Shown here: in pieces, positions 54,063 to 63,421 of the stretch | How the letters are laid out: every line of letters starts with the position of its first letter | Position numbering within the stretch: the first letter of the stretch is position 1 | NCBI RefSeq assembly: GCF_900128505.1 | Contig: NZ_LT669941.1 | Location: forward strand, 3,766,728-3,830,727 | Direction: 5' to 3' | Source: Parabacteroides timonensis | Lineage (GTDB): Bacteria > Bacteroidota > Bacteroidia > Bacteroidales > Tannerellaceae | Length of the DNA: 64,000 bases | Translations under genes and position numbers: made by a program | Notes under the pieces: generated by a model | What the model was told of the DNA's origin: nothing | Seen by the model: the letters and a program-made list of their open reading frames with translations, nothing else | Databases searched by the model: none

Positions 54063-55730
54063 TTATTTTTTAATTCTTTTTTCCAGTACAATACGTTCTT
54101 CTTCTTTAGGTATTTCTTTTGTCAAAGCGGTCTGCCAACAAAAAACAGCCTTGTCCTCCGGACCGAACAGATGATAATAATCCCCCGCCAACTGCCAGGT
54201 ATAATAGAATTCCGGATTGGACAATATAAACTGATCGACCGTTTCTTCATCGAGAGGAATAATGTTACCGATACTGTGGCGAATCTCCTTCGCCAACTTT
54301 TTATAGGTCAATAATTGCTGATAAACCGGACTATTCAAAAAGGTATCCACAGGCAAAGAAAGACTATCGATGCATAATTCTTCTGTATCAGACGGATGGG
54401 CAAAAATCACATTCAGATCATAAGCCACATATTCACCCAATTGCCAGGGCGCAGTCGACACCCACATCAGTCGTTTAGCCGGTTCAAAGATCACCGAATG
54501 ATGGGCAATAAACTGGTTGAGCGCTTTCTCGTTGGTCAATCCGATATTCCGACCTTCCTTTCCGAACCGGTTACGTAATATAGATGCAGCTTTCGAAGCA
54601 TCTACCGGGATATTCTCATCCAGCAATTCATCCAACCGGGCATACCGGTAAGGACTATCGGAAGTGGCTATATTCTCCTTATTCCGGACATCCTCTTTAA
54701 AGGTGTCCGCTTGATAATGGTTCGTACAGATAATACGATTTGTTTCCGAACAGAACAGGGCGATCTGATCGGTCGACTTCTCAATGATGGCAGCCTTCTC
54801 GTCTTTTGCCGAACCAATCAATAAAGACTCGGCAACAAAAGTTTTATGTTTCTGTGCAATCGCATACGCCTCTTCTATGGTGGAAGCATATTGAAGGATC
54901 TCGCGTGCCAATAAAGAGATAGGCATGGCAGCCGATACCGGCATAGTCGATTTGGCAGCATTGATGGTAACTGTCAGTCCCGTTTCATTCATCCCCGACA
55001 ACACACCGGTCATGCCCGCCCAACCTACGGATGCAAAACAATATCCATCGGATGGACGGTAGAACGAAACCAGTTTATTACGGGCAAAATCATCGCCCAC
55101 ATAAAAGTCGAAATTACGCCCGATCAATAAAGTCGAATCCGCACTTTCACTTCCCCAGACACCAAAAGAGCTACACCCGACCAACATATAATCCTGCATA
55201 GCATGGCCGATATCATGTGCGGCATGATAATTCAACTGACGTTCGTAAGGAGTACCGATCGCATCATATTCGTGGGAACAGGAAAGAGAGATTCCGTAGA
55301 TCTCCGTCCGGTATTCTTCCGGTATGTATTCTCCCAGGTTGCGGTTAAACAGGATCAGGAAAAAACGCAGGAACTTCAGATAACTGTCCGAAGGTATGAT
55401 CTGACGTATCTGATCGACAAAAACCTCTTCCTGGTAATGGAGCAAATCTTCTGCCAATTTCCCGAAAGCAACTCCCCTTTCGACCGGATTCCCCTGCAAC
55501 GACATTTCCCACAACCCGCTTTTGCTCTGCCGCAGATGATTCGGGCCATACGTACGCAGACTATCTGTCTTTACCAGAGAATAAGCCGGCAGCGATTGTC
55601 TGTCGATAATCGGTTGTTTCATATCTGCCGTCAGATAAAGGACAAAGGAAGCGATCAGGATCAGTCCGACAAAACAGAGAACGGACAGGATCAGGTATTT
55701 TATTATCTTCTTTATTTTCATATCAGACAT
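54063..55730 (-). CDS. C45-type acyltransferase (acyl-CoA:6-aminopenicillanic acid acyltransferase-like Ntn hydrolase)
   Basis: A 555-residue membrane-anchored protein: one N-terminal helix (IKYLILSVLCFVGLILIASF), then an Ntn-hydrolase domain. The predicted self-cleaving nucleophile is Cys186 in MLVGCSSFGVWG, followed by LLIGRNFDFYVGD and SVGWAGMTGVLSGMNETGL, the C45/C59-type core. The C-terminal 130 residues have extra helices and a TPR-like end. Known relatives hydrolyse or transfer acyl amides; in this cluster it might transfer the polyene acyl group to a lipid or amine. Two ATGs are possible (55730, overlapping the upstream stop, or 55721 just after it). Family membership is firm; the reaction is inference. 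Confidence 0.85.
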   Translation of the reverse strand: MSDMKIKKIIKYLILSVLCFVGLILIASFVLYLTADMKQPIIDRQSLPAYSLVKTDSLRTYGPNHLRQSKSGLWEMSLQGNPVERGVAFGKLAEDLLHYQEEVFVDQIRQIIPSDSYLKFLRFFLILFNRNLGEYIPEEYRTEIYGISLSCSHEYDAIGTPYERQLNYHAAHDIGHAMQDYMLVGCSSFGVWGSESADSTLLIGRNFDFYVGDDFARNKLVSFYRPSDGYCFASVGWAGMTGVLSGMNETGLTVTINAAKSTMPVSAAMPISLLAREILQYASTIEEAYAIAQKHKTFVAESLLIGSAKDEKAAIIEKSTDQIALFCSETNRIICTNHYQADTFKEDVRNKENIATSDSPYRYARLDELLDENIPVDASKAASILRNRFGKEGRNIGLTNEKALNQFIAHHSVIFEPAKRLMWVSTAPWQLGEYVAYDLNVIFAHPSDTEELCIDSLSLPVDTFLNSPVYQQLLTYKKLAKEIRHSIGNIIPLDEETVDQFILSNPEFYYTWQLAGDYYHLFGPEDKAVFCWQTALTKEIPKEEERIVLEKRIKK

Positions 55731-57225
55731 CTCCTATTTTCCGGGCCAGATATTCCGACCCTAACAGTTCCGCACAAGTCAGCATTGAAGTCAACGTTAC
55801 CCCTAAAGCACCATGTACATTCAAGCTTTGTCCGGTCAGGAACAAATTAGACATACGCGTACGGGGGGGAATCAATGTGATCAACGGATTTTTATAATTC
55901 TTCATTATTCCATAGGCCGAACCATCGGGAGTACCGGTATAATCCCTGTAAGTAAGGGGAGTAGTAGTCACTATTTTCTCGGTATTCTGTGAAATGCCCG
56001 GACAATATCGTTCGGCAAAAGCCATTAACTGCTGTGCTTTTTGCATTTTAAACTCTTCATAATCGGCACCCCGTCTTCCGACAGTCGTATCTTCCCAGTT
56101 TTTCACCTCCGACAGATACATGGGTGAAAGCAGACAAATCACATCGGTATACTGCTCCTGGACAGAAGACGGTTGCATCGAAACCATACAAGTATTGATC
56201 CGGGTATCTTCGGGATACCGGGTATTATACCAGGCATTCTGATCTCCCAACAAAAAGAGATTCCGGTTATAATACCGTGTGCTCTCCCGTTTCTGAAGCA
56301 GATAGACAGAAAACAATCCGTATGAATTAGGCAAATGTTGTAAACGGGATAGAGTAGCCTTCCGTATCAACGGAGATTTCTCCACCAGACTCAACGTATT
56401 GAAAGGATGCAGGGAAGAGATAACATACCGGGATTCCAGTTGTTCCGAATGATTAATCTCTACGGCTTTTATTTCGTTTCCGGACAAATAGAGTTTGCTC
56501 ACTTCTGCGCCGGTCAGTACTGTTCCACCGTTTTGGCGGATCATGCCCACCAGGGCATCTGCCACCTGCATACTTCCGTCGACAAAGCGCCAGGCCCCCT
56601 GAAGGTACGAATTCGTAATGATGGCATGATGATAAAAAGTAGAAACCGACTGATCGCCTCCATACAATAGAACGCTGCCGGATAACACCTGTCGCAAAGT
56701 CTCATCCGGAGTAATCCCCCGGATCTGTTCCCAAGCAGAGACATAAAAATTATCCATATTGCCGGAAGACAGTTTCCCTTTTCTCAACTGTTCCACACTG
56801 ATCGAACGGCCAACAGCATCCAGCATATCGACATAACGATAAAGAGCGTCTTTTTCTTTCGGAAATTCACGGGCCAAAGTCTCGGCAAACCGTTCATGTC
56901 CCATGGCGAAAGGATAAAACTTATCTTTGTAGCAGATCATGTCGAATGCCTCTTCATCCATCCGCCGCATCTTCAACTTATCCATTATTCCGAAATAAGT
57001 GAAGTATTGCCGCATGATTTCACCCTCATCCATACTGCCTATATAATGAATGCCTGTATCCAGCATTCTGCCATACCGTTTAAAAGATTGAAAACAACCA
57101 CCGGGTAAAGAATTCTTTTCGAGCACACAGACATTATACCCTTCTTTACTCAAAGTTACGCCACAAGCCAGACCGCCCAGTCCGCTTCCTATGATAATAA
57201 CATCGTATCGGCTACTGTTACTCAT
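55723..57225 (-). CDS. FAD-dependent oxidoreductase of the phytoene desaturase (CrtI)/NAD(P) binding type
   Basis: A 500-residue flavoenzyme with the dinucleotide-binding motif VIIIGSGLGGLACGVTLSKE and E-x(5)-GG (LEKNSLPGGCFQSFKRYGRM) at the N-terminus, and the C-terminal LFLTGQSLNVHGALGVTLTS typical of CrtI-like and retinol-saturase-like proteins. It should reduce or desaturate a hydrophobic chain. In flexirubin-type clusters related oxidoreductases are found, so action on the polyene is inferred. The ATG at 57225 overlaps the stop of the MMPL gene by eight bases; it is followed without gap by the C45 gene. Confidence 0.88.
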   Translation of the reverse strand: MSNSSRYDVIIIGSGLGGLACGVTLSKEGYNVCVLEKNSLPGGCFQSFKRYGRMLDTGIHYIGSMDEGEIMRQYFTYFGIMDKLKMRRMDEEAFDMICYKDKFYPFAMGHERFAETLAREFPKEKDALYRYVDMLDAVGRSISVEQLRKGKLSSGNMDNFYVSAWEQIRGITPDETLRQVLSGSVLLYGGDQSVSTFYHHAIITNSYLQGAWRFVDGSMQVADALVGMIRQNGGTVLTGAEVSKLYLSGNEIKAVEINHSEQLESRYVISSLHPFNTLSLVEKSPLIRKATLSRLQHLPNSYGLFSVYLLQKRESTRYYNRNLFLLGDQNAWYNTRYPEDTRINTCMVSMQPSSVQEQYTDVICLLSPMYLSEVKNWEDTTVGRRGADYEEFKMQKAQQLMAFAERYCPGISQNTEKIVTTTPLTYRDYTGTPDGSAYGIMKNYKNPLITLIPPRTRMSNLFLTGQSLNVHGALGVTLTSMLTCAELLGSEYLARKIGDV

Positions 57226-60200
57226 GTGCACACTCCTTTCTTCGCAGAATATAGATCGTATTGGATGTAAAACGATCGTTAGCCTGCTGCTCTATCTCCA
57301 TCCGGTGTCGTTCTGCGAGCCGGATAAACATTTCATGCGTAGGAAAATAAAGATCGTTTTCCCTTTTATTGAATTCCAGTAAACGGGTAGAAAGCAGCTC
57401 GGTAAACCGGGTCACCCGGTGTTTAACCGTACCTCCGGCATCACCGTCACGAATAACCAACATTCCACCCGGCAATAGCTTACCGATACAGGCTTCCAAC
57501 AAACGTTCCTGCGACGGATAATCCATATAATGGAGCATATCATTCATTATAAATACATCACTGGCCGGGAGATCATAGTCTACCGCATTGCCACAAACAA
57601 AACGGGTACGGTCGTTCCTGGAAAAATTATGATTCGCAACGGCAATCTTATCCGCATCATAGTCAATACCCAGAACAGTCCGTTCTTCCGAAAGCATAGC
57701 AAGCATGTAAGAAAGCGGCCCCAACCCACAACCAATATCTGTTATCCGGGCTTTACGCGGAATAATCCGGTTAAAAAACTCATATTTATCCTCCATGAGG
57801 ACTTTAATACGAATATACCATTCCTCCACCGGGCCTTTATAAATATAATTGGCAACCAACTGCCTGTAAAAATAAGGATTATCTGAATTTGAATAAATAT
57901 CGCAAGTCTCCTGATAAGCAGTACGGAAAACGGCTGCGATGGCTTTGGAACGTTCCTGATACGTCACACCAAAACTTGTATCGGTGTTGGCTATGCGGGG
58001 CAATATACGGGTGCACAATACCCCTCGCTTCACATAGAACGGCTGCCGTTTCGAAATGATCATTCCTGTTCCGTAAAGAACGACCGGCAGTATATCCAAC
58101 TGTAATTTTTCAGCCAGATAAAAAGCACCTTTATGAAAACGATGTACTTTACAGTCTGCCGAACGCGTCCCTTCCGGGAAAACAACCACCGAATATCCCT
58201 GAGCAACCTTATCACGAAGATGATGTAAAACTTTTTCATACCCATCCTCTGTCTGCACAAAATCAGCATATTGCACAATCTTTCCAAAAACGGGAGAATG
58301 CCATACCCACCTGTTCGTCACCATCACCAGCTTGGGTGCCAGAGAAAGCATGACCAGTATATCCACAAAAGACTGATGGTTAGCAATTATCACCGACGGC
58401 TTCTCAAAAGTTTCATTACCCGGATTTATTTTCTCACGCCGGGCTATCCAGGCAGCTTTCAGGAAAATACGGAGCATATACATCATGATCCGACTGAACA
58501 ACTGCTTTTTCCTTTTCCTTCCTACAGGTAGCAGTATCAACAGAAGCGCTACTCCCATCATCAATAAACAACCGGTAACAAACAAGCCAAAAAACCAGAC
58601 TGTGACCAGAAGCGCAGACAAAGTATAAGGGAAATTTCCTTTTGAGGCAGGCCGGGAAATAAAAAAGCGGAACAGGATCGGCAAGATCGTATAAGAAACC
58701 AATACGACAGAGATCATTCCCAGAATCGAAATAACAGAGATCGACTGTAATGCAGGATGTTTTGCAAAAACCAATACCCCAAGTCCTACAACCGCAGTAA
58801 ATGAAGAGAAAAAGATAGCTGTCTTATGGGAAGTAAGCATCTTTTTTCCCGTCCGGTATTCCTGTTGCAGGCCATCCATGATAAAAATACTGAAATCATC
58901 TCCCAGACCGAAGATAAAGGTCGAAAGGATGATATTCACAATATTGAACTGCGTACCGGTTACTGCCATCAATCCCAGGATGATCACCCAGCTGACAGCC
59001 ATCGGAGTAAAAGTCATCAACGTCAATTCGATCCGTCCGTACGAGATCAATAAGGCGAAGAAGATCAGAAAAGAGGAGATATAAAGGATCAGATAAAAGT
59101 CATCATTGATAGCCGAGACCCACTTATTGGCAAAATACCCGCGATCAAAAATCACCAATCCGTCATTATCGGCAAAACGGTCATAAACAAACTCTTTATC
59201 ATCCTCATTCAAACGAACCTGCGTGATAAACATGGAAAGTGAATCGGCCGAAGAAGCCCAACTGTCGAGCAACGGTAAAGAAGAGTCGCCGGAAGTAAAG
59301 TCGCAAGGGCTATATTGTTTATCCAGAAGGGTAAAGAAATCATCAAAAGCATCGGTCCGGAAATGATACTTCCCGGCTTTCTCCCTGATCTCTTTAGCGA
59401 CTAACGCCTTCCGTTCAGCCGTCCAGTAGCTGTTCCAGCGGTCGATACGCCGCTGCTGCTCTGCATAAGGAATAAATATTTTTTCTGCCGAAGCAAATTC
59501 TTTAATCTTACCTTCTGCTTTCAACGTTTCCAGTTCACGATTCGTTTCCGCATAATGCTGTAATCCTTCATCAGAAGTATTACCTACCGAAACGAAAAGT
59601 GTCGTTTTATTATCCGACTGAAAAAGATCGTTCAAACGCTGTTCTGCCGCCTTCAGGTTAGCCGGTTCGAAGCTCAGGTTCATCATATTACTATCGAACG
59701 TCACCTTTCCCGACATATAAAGAGACAGGAAAAAGACGATCACGATCGTAATGACCAACGGCTTATTTTTTTCATAAACATATCCGTTGATCTTCTCAAT
59801 AATGCGAAGCACCCGGCCGGCCTCTTCATGTCCTTTCTTTATCTTCAGGAAATGCGGTAGGAACACCAGGCAAAAAAAGGTTGTCCCGATCAAAGCCAAT
59901 GAAGAGAACAAGCCAAAGTCACGTAGCAGGTCCGAACTGGTGAAAACCAACCCGAAGAAAGCCCCGACCGTTGTAAAACTCCCCACTGTAAGCGGATAGG
60001 CCAGTTCCTCAATCAACTGCCGGATGGACGAGACATGATTAAAATGCGACAATACATGGATCGAGTAGCTCAGTGCCACCCCAAACACAGCGGCACCCGC
60101 TCCGATCGCAATGGCCGATACAGCACCTTTAATAAAAAAGATCAGAGCCAGTGAAAATACGGCTCCATATAATACAGGCAGTATGATCAAGATCACAGCC

Positions 60201-61087
60201 GAACGGCTTTTGAATACCAATGTTATAAAACCGATAATGATGATCAGGGCGATCGTCATAGTCAACATGGTATCCGATTTGATCTGCCGGGCATTGTAGA
60301 CACCGACCGACGGCCCCCCGAAATATTCCGCCTTCACACCGGGATAGACGTTCATCGTTTCTTTCAGTTGCTTTTCGATCGTATCGATCAGGAACTCGTT
60401 TTTCCCTGTACTGCCTGTCCCGTAACGCGGAGTAATAAAAAGCAACAAGGTCGACATATCCTTTGAAAAAATATGCCCGTCATACAACTCATAATTAGCC
60501 GTCATCTGGAAATCGCGTAGTTTTTCCAGAGAAGAAGTACCCAGACCTACCGGGTCACGGGGCAGAATATTCTTCAATGCCACCCCTGCCGGAGAAAGCA
60601 GGTTCAGATAATTACTACGCATACGGCCTTCTATTCCCTCAGGAGTCAATACGGAATCCATCCGGACATAATCAGCTTCGGTCAGGAAAACAGGCAGGTT
60701 ATCATAAATAAATCCGGTCACCTCCCCGATCATATCCTCACCTACCTCCGCAAATATATCCGTTATGTACTCGGTTCCAGCCTCTTCCAGCAAACTATCT
60801 TTCAGATTTTCTCCTGCTTCAATCAGGCGATCGGAAGAAACTGTGCCGGATACCGTATCGGCAGACGACAACATAACGATAATCTTATCTTTGATCTTCA
60901 GGTTTTGGAAAACAATCTCCGTACTCCGCGCATCCTGTGTATCAGGAAAAAAGCGGGTTACGTCTTCTTCGAATTTCACCTGTACGGCAAAGAAAAGTAA
61001 TAACAGGAAGCTACCAACCAGTAACAGGTAACGGACAGCCATCTGGCGTTCCAAGTAATTATATATATGGATAAACAGCTTATTCAT
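57218..61087 (-). CDS. Triple-fusion protein: MMPL/RND exporter, lysophospholipid acyltransferase, class I methyltransferase
   Basis: A 1289-residue single chain. Residues 1-800 form an RND/MMPL exporter: an N-terminal helix, a large periplasmic loop, helices with KSDTMLTMTIALIIIIGFIT and IGAGAAVFGVALSYSIHVLS, a second loop and a second helix block (TFIFGLGDDFSIFIMDGLQQ). Near 830-1060 is a PlsC-type acyltransferase with the N-H-Q-S-F-V-D motif at 903 and FPEGTRS at 970. From about 1080 to the end is a SAM methyltransferase (DIGCGLGPLSYMLAML at 1117). In related clusters these functions are encoded separately, so the fusion may couple lipid export, acylation and O-methylation. It overlaps the GT2 gene by four bases. 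Confidence 0.92.
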   Translation of the reverse strand: MNKLFIHIYNYLERQMAVRYLLLVGSFLLLLFFAVQVKFEEDVTRFFPDTQDARSTEIVFQNLKIKDKIIVMLSSADTVSGTVSSDRLIEAGENLKDSLLEEAGTEYITDIFAEVGEDMIGEVTGFIYDNLPVFLTEADYVRMDSVLTPEGIEGRMRSNYLNLLSPAGVALKNILPRDPVGLGTSSLEKLRDFQMTANYELYDGHIFSKDMSTLLLFITPRYGTGSTGKNEFLIDTIEKQLKETMNVYPGVKAEYFGGPSVGVYNARQIKSDTMLTMTIALIIIIGFITLVFKSRSAVILIILPVLYGAVFSLALIFFIKGAVSAIAIGAGAAVFGVALSYSIHVLSHFNHVSSIRQLIEELAYPLTVGSFTTVGAFFGLVFTSSDLLRDFGLFSSLALIGTTFFCLVFLPHFLKIKKGHEEAGRVLRIIEKINGYVYEKNKPLVITIVIVFFLSLYMSGKVTFDSNMMNLSFEPANLKAAEQRLNDLFQSDNKTTLFVSVGNTSDEGLQHYAETNRELETLKAEGKIKEFASAEKIFIPYAEQQRRIDRWNSYWTAERKALVAKEIREKAGKYHFRTDAFDDFFTLLDKQYSPCDFTSGDSSLPLLDSWASSADSLSMFITQVRLNEDDKEFVYDRFADNDGLVIFDRGYFANKWVSAINDDFYLILYISSFLIFFALLISYGRIELTLMTFTPMAVSWVIILGLMAVTGTQFNIVNIILSTFIFGLGDDFSIFIMDGLQQEYRTGKKMLTSHKTAIFFSSFTAVVGLGVLVFAKHPALQSISVISILGMISVVLVSYTILPILFRFFISRPASKGNFPYTLSALLVTVWFFGLFVTGCLLMMGVALLLILLPVGRKRKKQLFSRIMMYMLRIFLKAAWIARREKINPGNETFEKPSVIIANHQSFVDILVMLSLAPKLVMVTNRWVWHSPVFGKIVQYADFVQTEDGYEKVLHHLRDKVAQGYSVVVFPEGTRSADCKVHRFHKGAFYLAEKLQLDILPVVLYGTGMIISKRQPFYVKRGVLCTRILPRIANTDTSFGVTYQERSKAIAAVFRTAYQETCDIYSNSDNPYFYRQLVANYIYKGPVEEWYIRIKVLMEDKYEFFNRIIPRKARITDIGCGLGPLSYMLAMLSEERTVLGIDYDADKIAVANHNFSRNDRTRFVCGNAVDYDLPASDVFIMNDMLHYMDYPSQERLLEACIGKLLPGGMLVIRDGDAGGTVKHRVTRFTELLSTRLLEFNKRENDLYFPTHEMFIRLAERHRMEIEQQANDRFTSNTIYILRRKECAHE

Positions 61088-62280
61088 CCGGCAGAATGCT
61101 CAGGCTTCCGAAACAACGAAAGCAAGGTTAGACAAACAACACCGGCCAATAACCCGCAAATAACAGCAAAGACCATACTTCCGGCCAGATACTGAACGAA
61201 CGAATCCTTGATCGTATCGAATGTCACTTCATGTACACTCAGCTTTACAGGACGATCCAGTATCCACCCGCCCGTCACATAACTCCCGAATAACAAGAAG
61301 GGAATCATTGGAGGGATACTGATATTCGATGCAACGATCGTGATCACTTTGTTCAACCCCATCAAATGAGCCAATATACCGGCAACAATCATCTGGTATC
61401 CCCAGATAGGCACAATTCCCATAAAAACACCGAACATAACCGCTAATGCGATCCGTATATTCGACTCCGGGGAATGAGTGATATTCTTAGATATGAATTT
61501 CTTTATATTCTCCTTCGTTATGCTTCGTACGCATTTCCAGGGCCAGAACCATAACAAAGCAATGGTTACAAGCACCGAGTTCAATAAACTGATCCGTGTA
61601 AAATCCCGTAACGGGCGAAAATGACTGACCCGCTCTCCTGCCGGTGGGTAATACACTTTCACCGGAACATTCGCAACCCGTATATTCCGCCAGGCAGCCT
61701 GTACGATTATCTCCAGTTCGTATTCGTATTTTGTTGTGAAAAGACATACTTTCTTCAGCTTGTTCAAAGGATAAAGCCTGTAACCCGACTGGGTATCAGT
61801 TAAGCGGATGCCTGTCTCCAGCGTAAACCAGAAATTAGAGAACTTATTGGCAAAGGTATTTTTTCCGGGCATATTATCAGAAGCCAGATTACGGGCCCCG
61901 ATCAATAGGCTATCCGGATGCAATTCTATTTCTTTCAGGAAAACGGGGATATCGTCTGCATAGTGCTGTCCGTCCGAATCGAGTGTAATAACATAGCGGT
62001 AACCGATCTCCATAGCTGCTTTCAGTCCGGTATTCAAAGCATAACCTTTTCCCCGGTTGTTCGGATAGCTGATAACACCGATTTCGGAGAATCCTTTCAA
62101 TACCTCCACCGTATGGTCGGTGGAACCATCGTTCACCACTATAACAGGAAATGAATAAACTAATACATCCGTGAGTACCTGTCCTAGTGTTGCAGCGTTG
62201 TTGTACGTTGGAATCACAATAGCCAATTGCCCCTCCCGCCGGAAATGATCCGGAAATGTATATGTAGTATCTGTTACCAT
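61084..62280 (-). CDS. Family 2 glycosyltransferase fused to a DUF2062 membrane domain
   Basis: A 398-residue inner membrane protein. Residues 1-235 are a GT2 catalytic domain of the dolichyl-phosphate mannose synthase type: LAIVIPTYNNAATLGQVLTD, VIVVNDGSTDHTVEVLKGFS, the metal motif DSDGQHYADD and LTDTQSGYRLYPL. From 240 on is a DUF2062 domain with four helices (RIALAVMFGVFMGIVPIWGY, IPPMIPFLLFGSYVTGGWIL). GT2 enzymes of this type occur in flexirubin and aryl-polyene clusters. The gene starts 10 bases after the dehydratase stop and its own stop overlaps the MMPL start (ATGA). Sugar donor unknown. Confidence 0.92.
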   Translation of the reverse strand: MVTDTTYTFPDHFRREGQLAIVIPTYNNAATLGQVLTDVLVYSFPVIVVNDGSTDHTVEVLKGFSEIGVISYPNNRGKGYALNTGLKAAMEIGYRYVITLDSDGQHYADDIPVFLKEIELHPDSLLIGARNLASDNMPGKNTFANKFSNFWFTLETGIRLTDTQSGYRLYPLNKLKKVCLFTTKYEYELEIIVQAAWRNIRVANVPVKVYYPPAGERVSHFRPLRDFTRISLLNSVLVTIALLWFWPWKCVRSITKENIKKFISKNITHSPESNIRIALAVMFGVFMGIVPIWGYQMIVAGILAHLMGLNKVITIVASNISIPPMIPFLLFGSYVTGGWILDRPVKLSVHEVTFDTIKDSFVQYLAGSMVFAVICGLLAGVVCLTLLSLFRKPEHSAG

Positions 62281-62290
62281 TTATTCGTTA

Positions 62291-62644
62291 TTACTCCGCA
62301 ACAATCGTTGCTTTTAGTTTGAGTACAGTCGTCTCACCTGCACTTGCAATAGCCTGTAGCCTGTTAGTATTGCCTAAAGAGAATGCAAACGTAAGAATAC
62401 CATGTTCCAGCGGATTCACGACAGAGAGGAATTTACAACTATTTATAGCTTGAAAACGCACCGGAGTATTCAACATCATCGATACGCATTCTTTCACTAT
62501 GCGGAGCATACAAACACCGGGCACCACAGGCATACCCGGGAAATGCCCTTTATAAACATTATGCTCCGGATTCAGCCGGATTACACAGGTATATCCTTCA
62601 TCTTGTCCCGCAACGGTTTCTACTGTATAAAAGTCAGTCAACAT
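62291..62644 (-). CDS. FabZ-like 3-hydroxyacyl-ACP dehydratase (hotdog fold)
   Basis: A 117-residue single hotdog domain. The signature YKGHFPGMPVVPGVCMLRIV carries the predicted catalytic His34, and Glu52 (KEC) may serve as the acid. It should dehydrate beta-hydroxyacyl-ACP intermediates, giving the double bonds of a polyene chain; housekeeping FabZ of Bacteroidetes is usually fused to LpxC, so this free-standing copy fits a secondary pathway. A -7 promoter match lies just upstream at 62670, so this gene may head the leftward operon. Confidence 0.88.
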   Translation of the reverse strand: MLTDFYTVETVAGQDEGYTCVIRLNPEHNVYKGHFPGMPVVPGVCMLRIVKECVSMMLNTPVRFQAINSCKFLSVVNPLEHGILTFAFSLGNTNRLQAIASAGETTVLKLKATIVAE

Positions 62645-62669
62645 CCCTTTTACTATGCATTTAGTGGGA

Positions 62670-62677
62670 CAAAGGTA
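62670..62677 (-). promoter_or_regulatory. Candidate -7 box heading the dehydratase-to-PaaK operon
   Basis: TACCTTTG on the minus strand is an exact TAnnTTTG match 26 bases before the dehydratase ATG, in the only gap (138 bases) of the leftward cluster. No TTG lies at the usual -33 distance, so it may need an activator. Confidence 0.5.
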
Positions 62678-62782
62678 GGGAAGTTTTTCTATTATTTTGG
62701 TCTGTTTCGAATCTTTTTCAGAGTATTAACCCTTCTCTCACAAGAGTTCCTGCTACAAAATATCCCAAAGATAGAAGGTTCT

Positions 62783-63421
62783 TTACTTTAAGGCTCCCAA
62801 ACCGATAGAAAGCCGTAATCCCGTATGTCTGATACGGATCGTTTCTATCCCGGTGGTGTCGGGCAGGGAACGGAAAGTTGTTTTACGAAGGCCGGCTCCG
62901 AGCTTGATCTCTTGTATGCGGTTTGTTATATCGTCCACACGATAATATCCTTGGAAGCCGGGCAGGAACAATTTATAAACAATATCTGTTTGCGGTTTTG
63001 TACAGCTATAAACGACCGCTTTATTTTCAGGTTGTATGTTCAAACCGAAGAGGACCGAGAAGTCACGATAAAACAGATCCAGCATCTTCTTTTTATTCAA
63101 TGGTTCAATACAATGATGTACCACCAAACCGTCCCTCCCGATTTCCAAATCGAAAAGGCTCAATCCGAAATGGGTGCTGAAAAGCGTACGGTAGGTTCCC
63201 TGATCCGTCTCCTTGACTAACAATAACCCGCTGAAATGCTTCCGCATGAAATCGATTGTCATATTGTATTTACACAACCCGGCAGAAGCATCCACCATAG
63301 GAAGAAGCTGTTCTTTTCCTATCAGTAACGTTTCCCCTTTCCGGCAGTCCCGTGTGATGGAGGGAGCGCACGAACAGCAGATCAGTAAAAGACAAAGACT
63401 AACGGATAACAAACTTTTCAT
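62783..63421 (-). CDS. Outer-membrane-type lipoprotein of the polyene cluster (LolB/DUF3261-like)
   Basis: A 212-residue lipoprotein; the ATG at 63421 gives a signal peptide with several Cys, the lipidation Cys most likely the one at residue 18 (CSCAPS). The mature chain has beta-rich segments (YRTLFSTHFGLSLFDLEIGR, DIVYKLFLPGFQGYYRVDDI) that resemble a half-barrel such as LolA/LolB. In enterobacterial aryl-polyene clusters a DUF3261 lipoprotein stands beside a LolA-like protein, as here, so it probably receives the pigment lipid at the outer membrane. It overlaps the LolA-like gene by 23 bases. Confidence 0.78.
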   Translation of the reverse strand: MKSLLSVSLCLLLICCSCAPSITRDCRKGETLLIGKEQLLPMVDASAGLCKYNMTIDFMRKHFSGLLLVKETDQGTYRTLFSTHFGLSLFDLEIGRDGLVVHHCIEPLNKKKMLDLFYRDFSVLFGLNIQPENKAVVYSCTKPQTDIVYKLFLPGFQGYYRVDDITNRIQEIKLGAGLRKTTFRSLPDTTGIETIRIRHTGLRLSIGLGALK

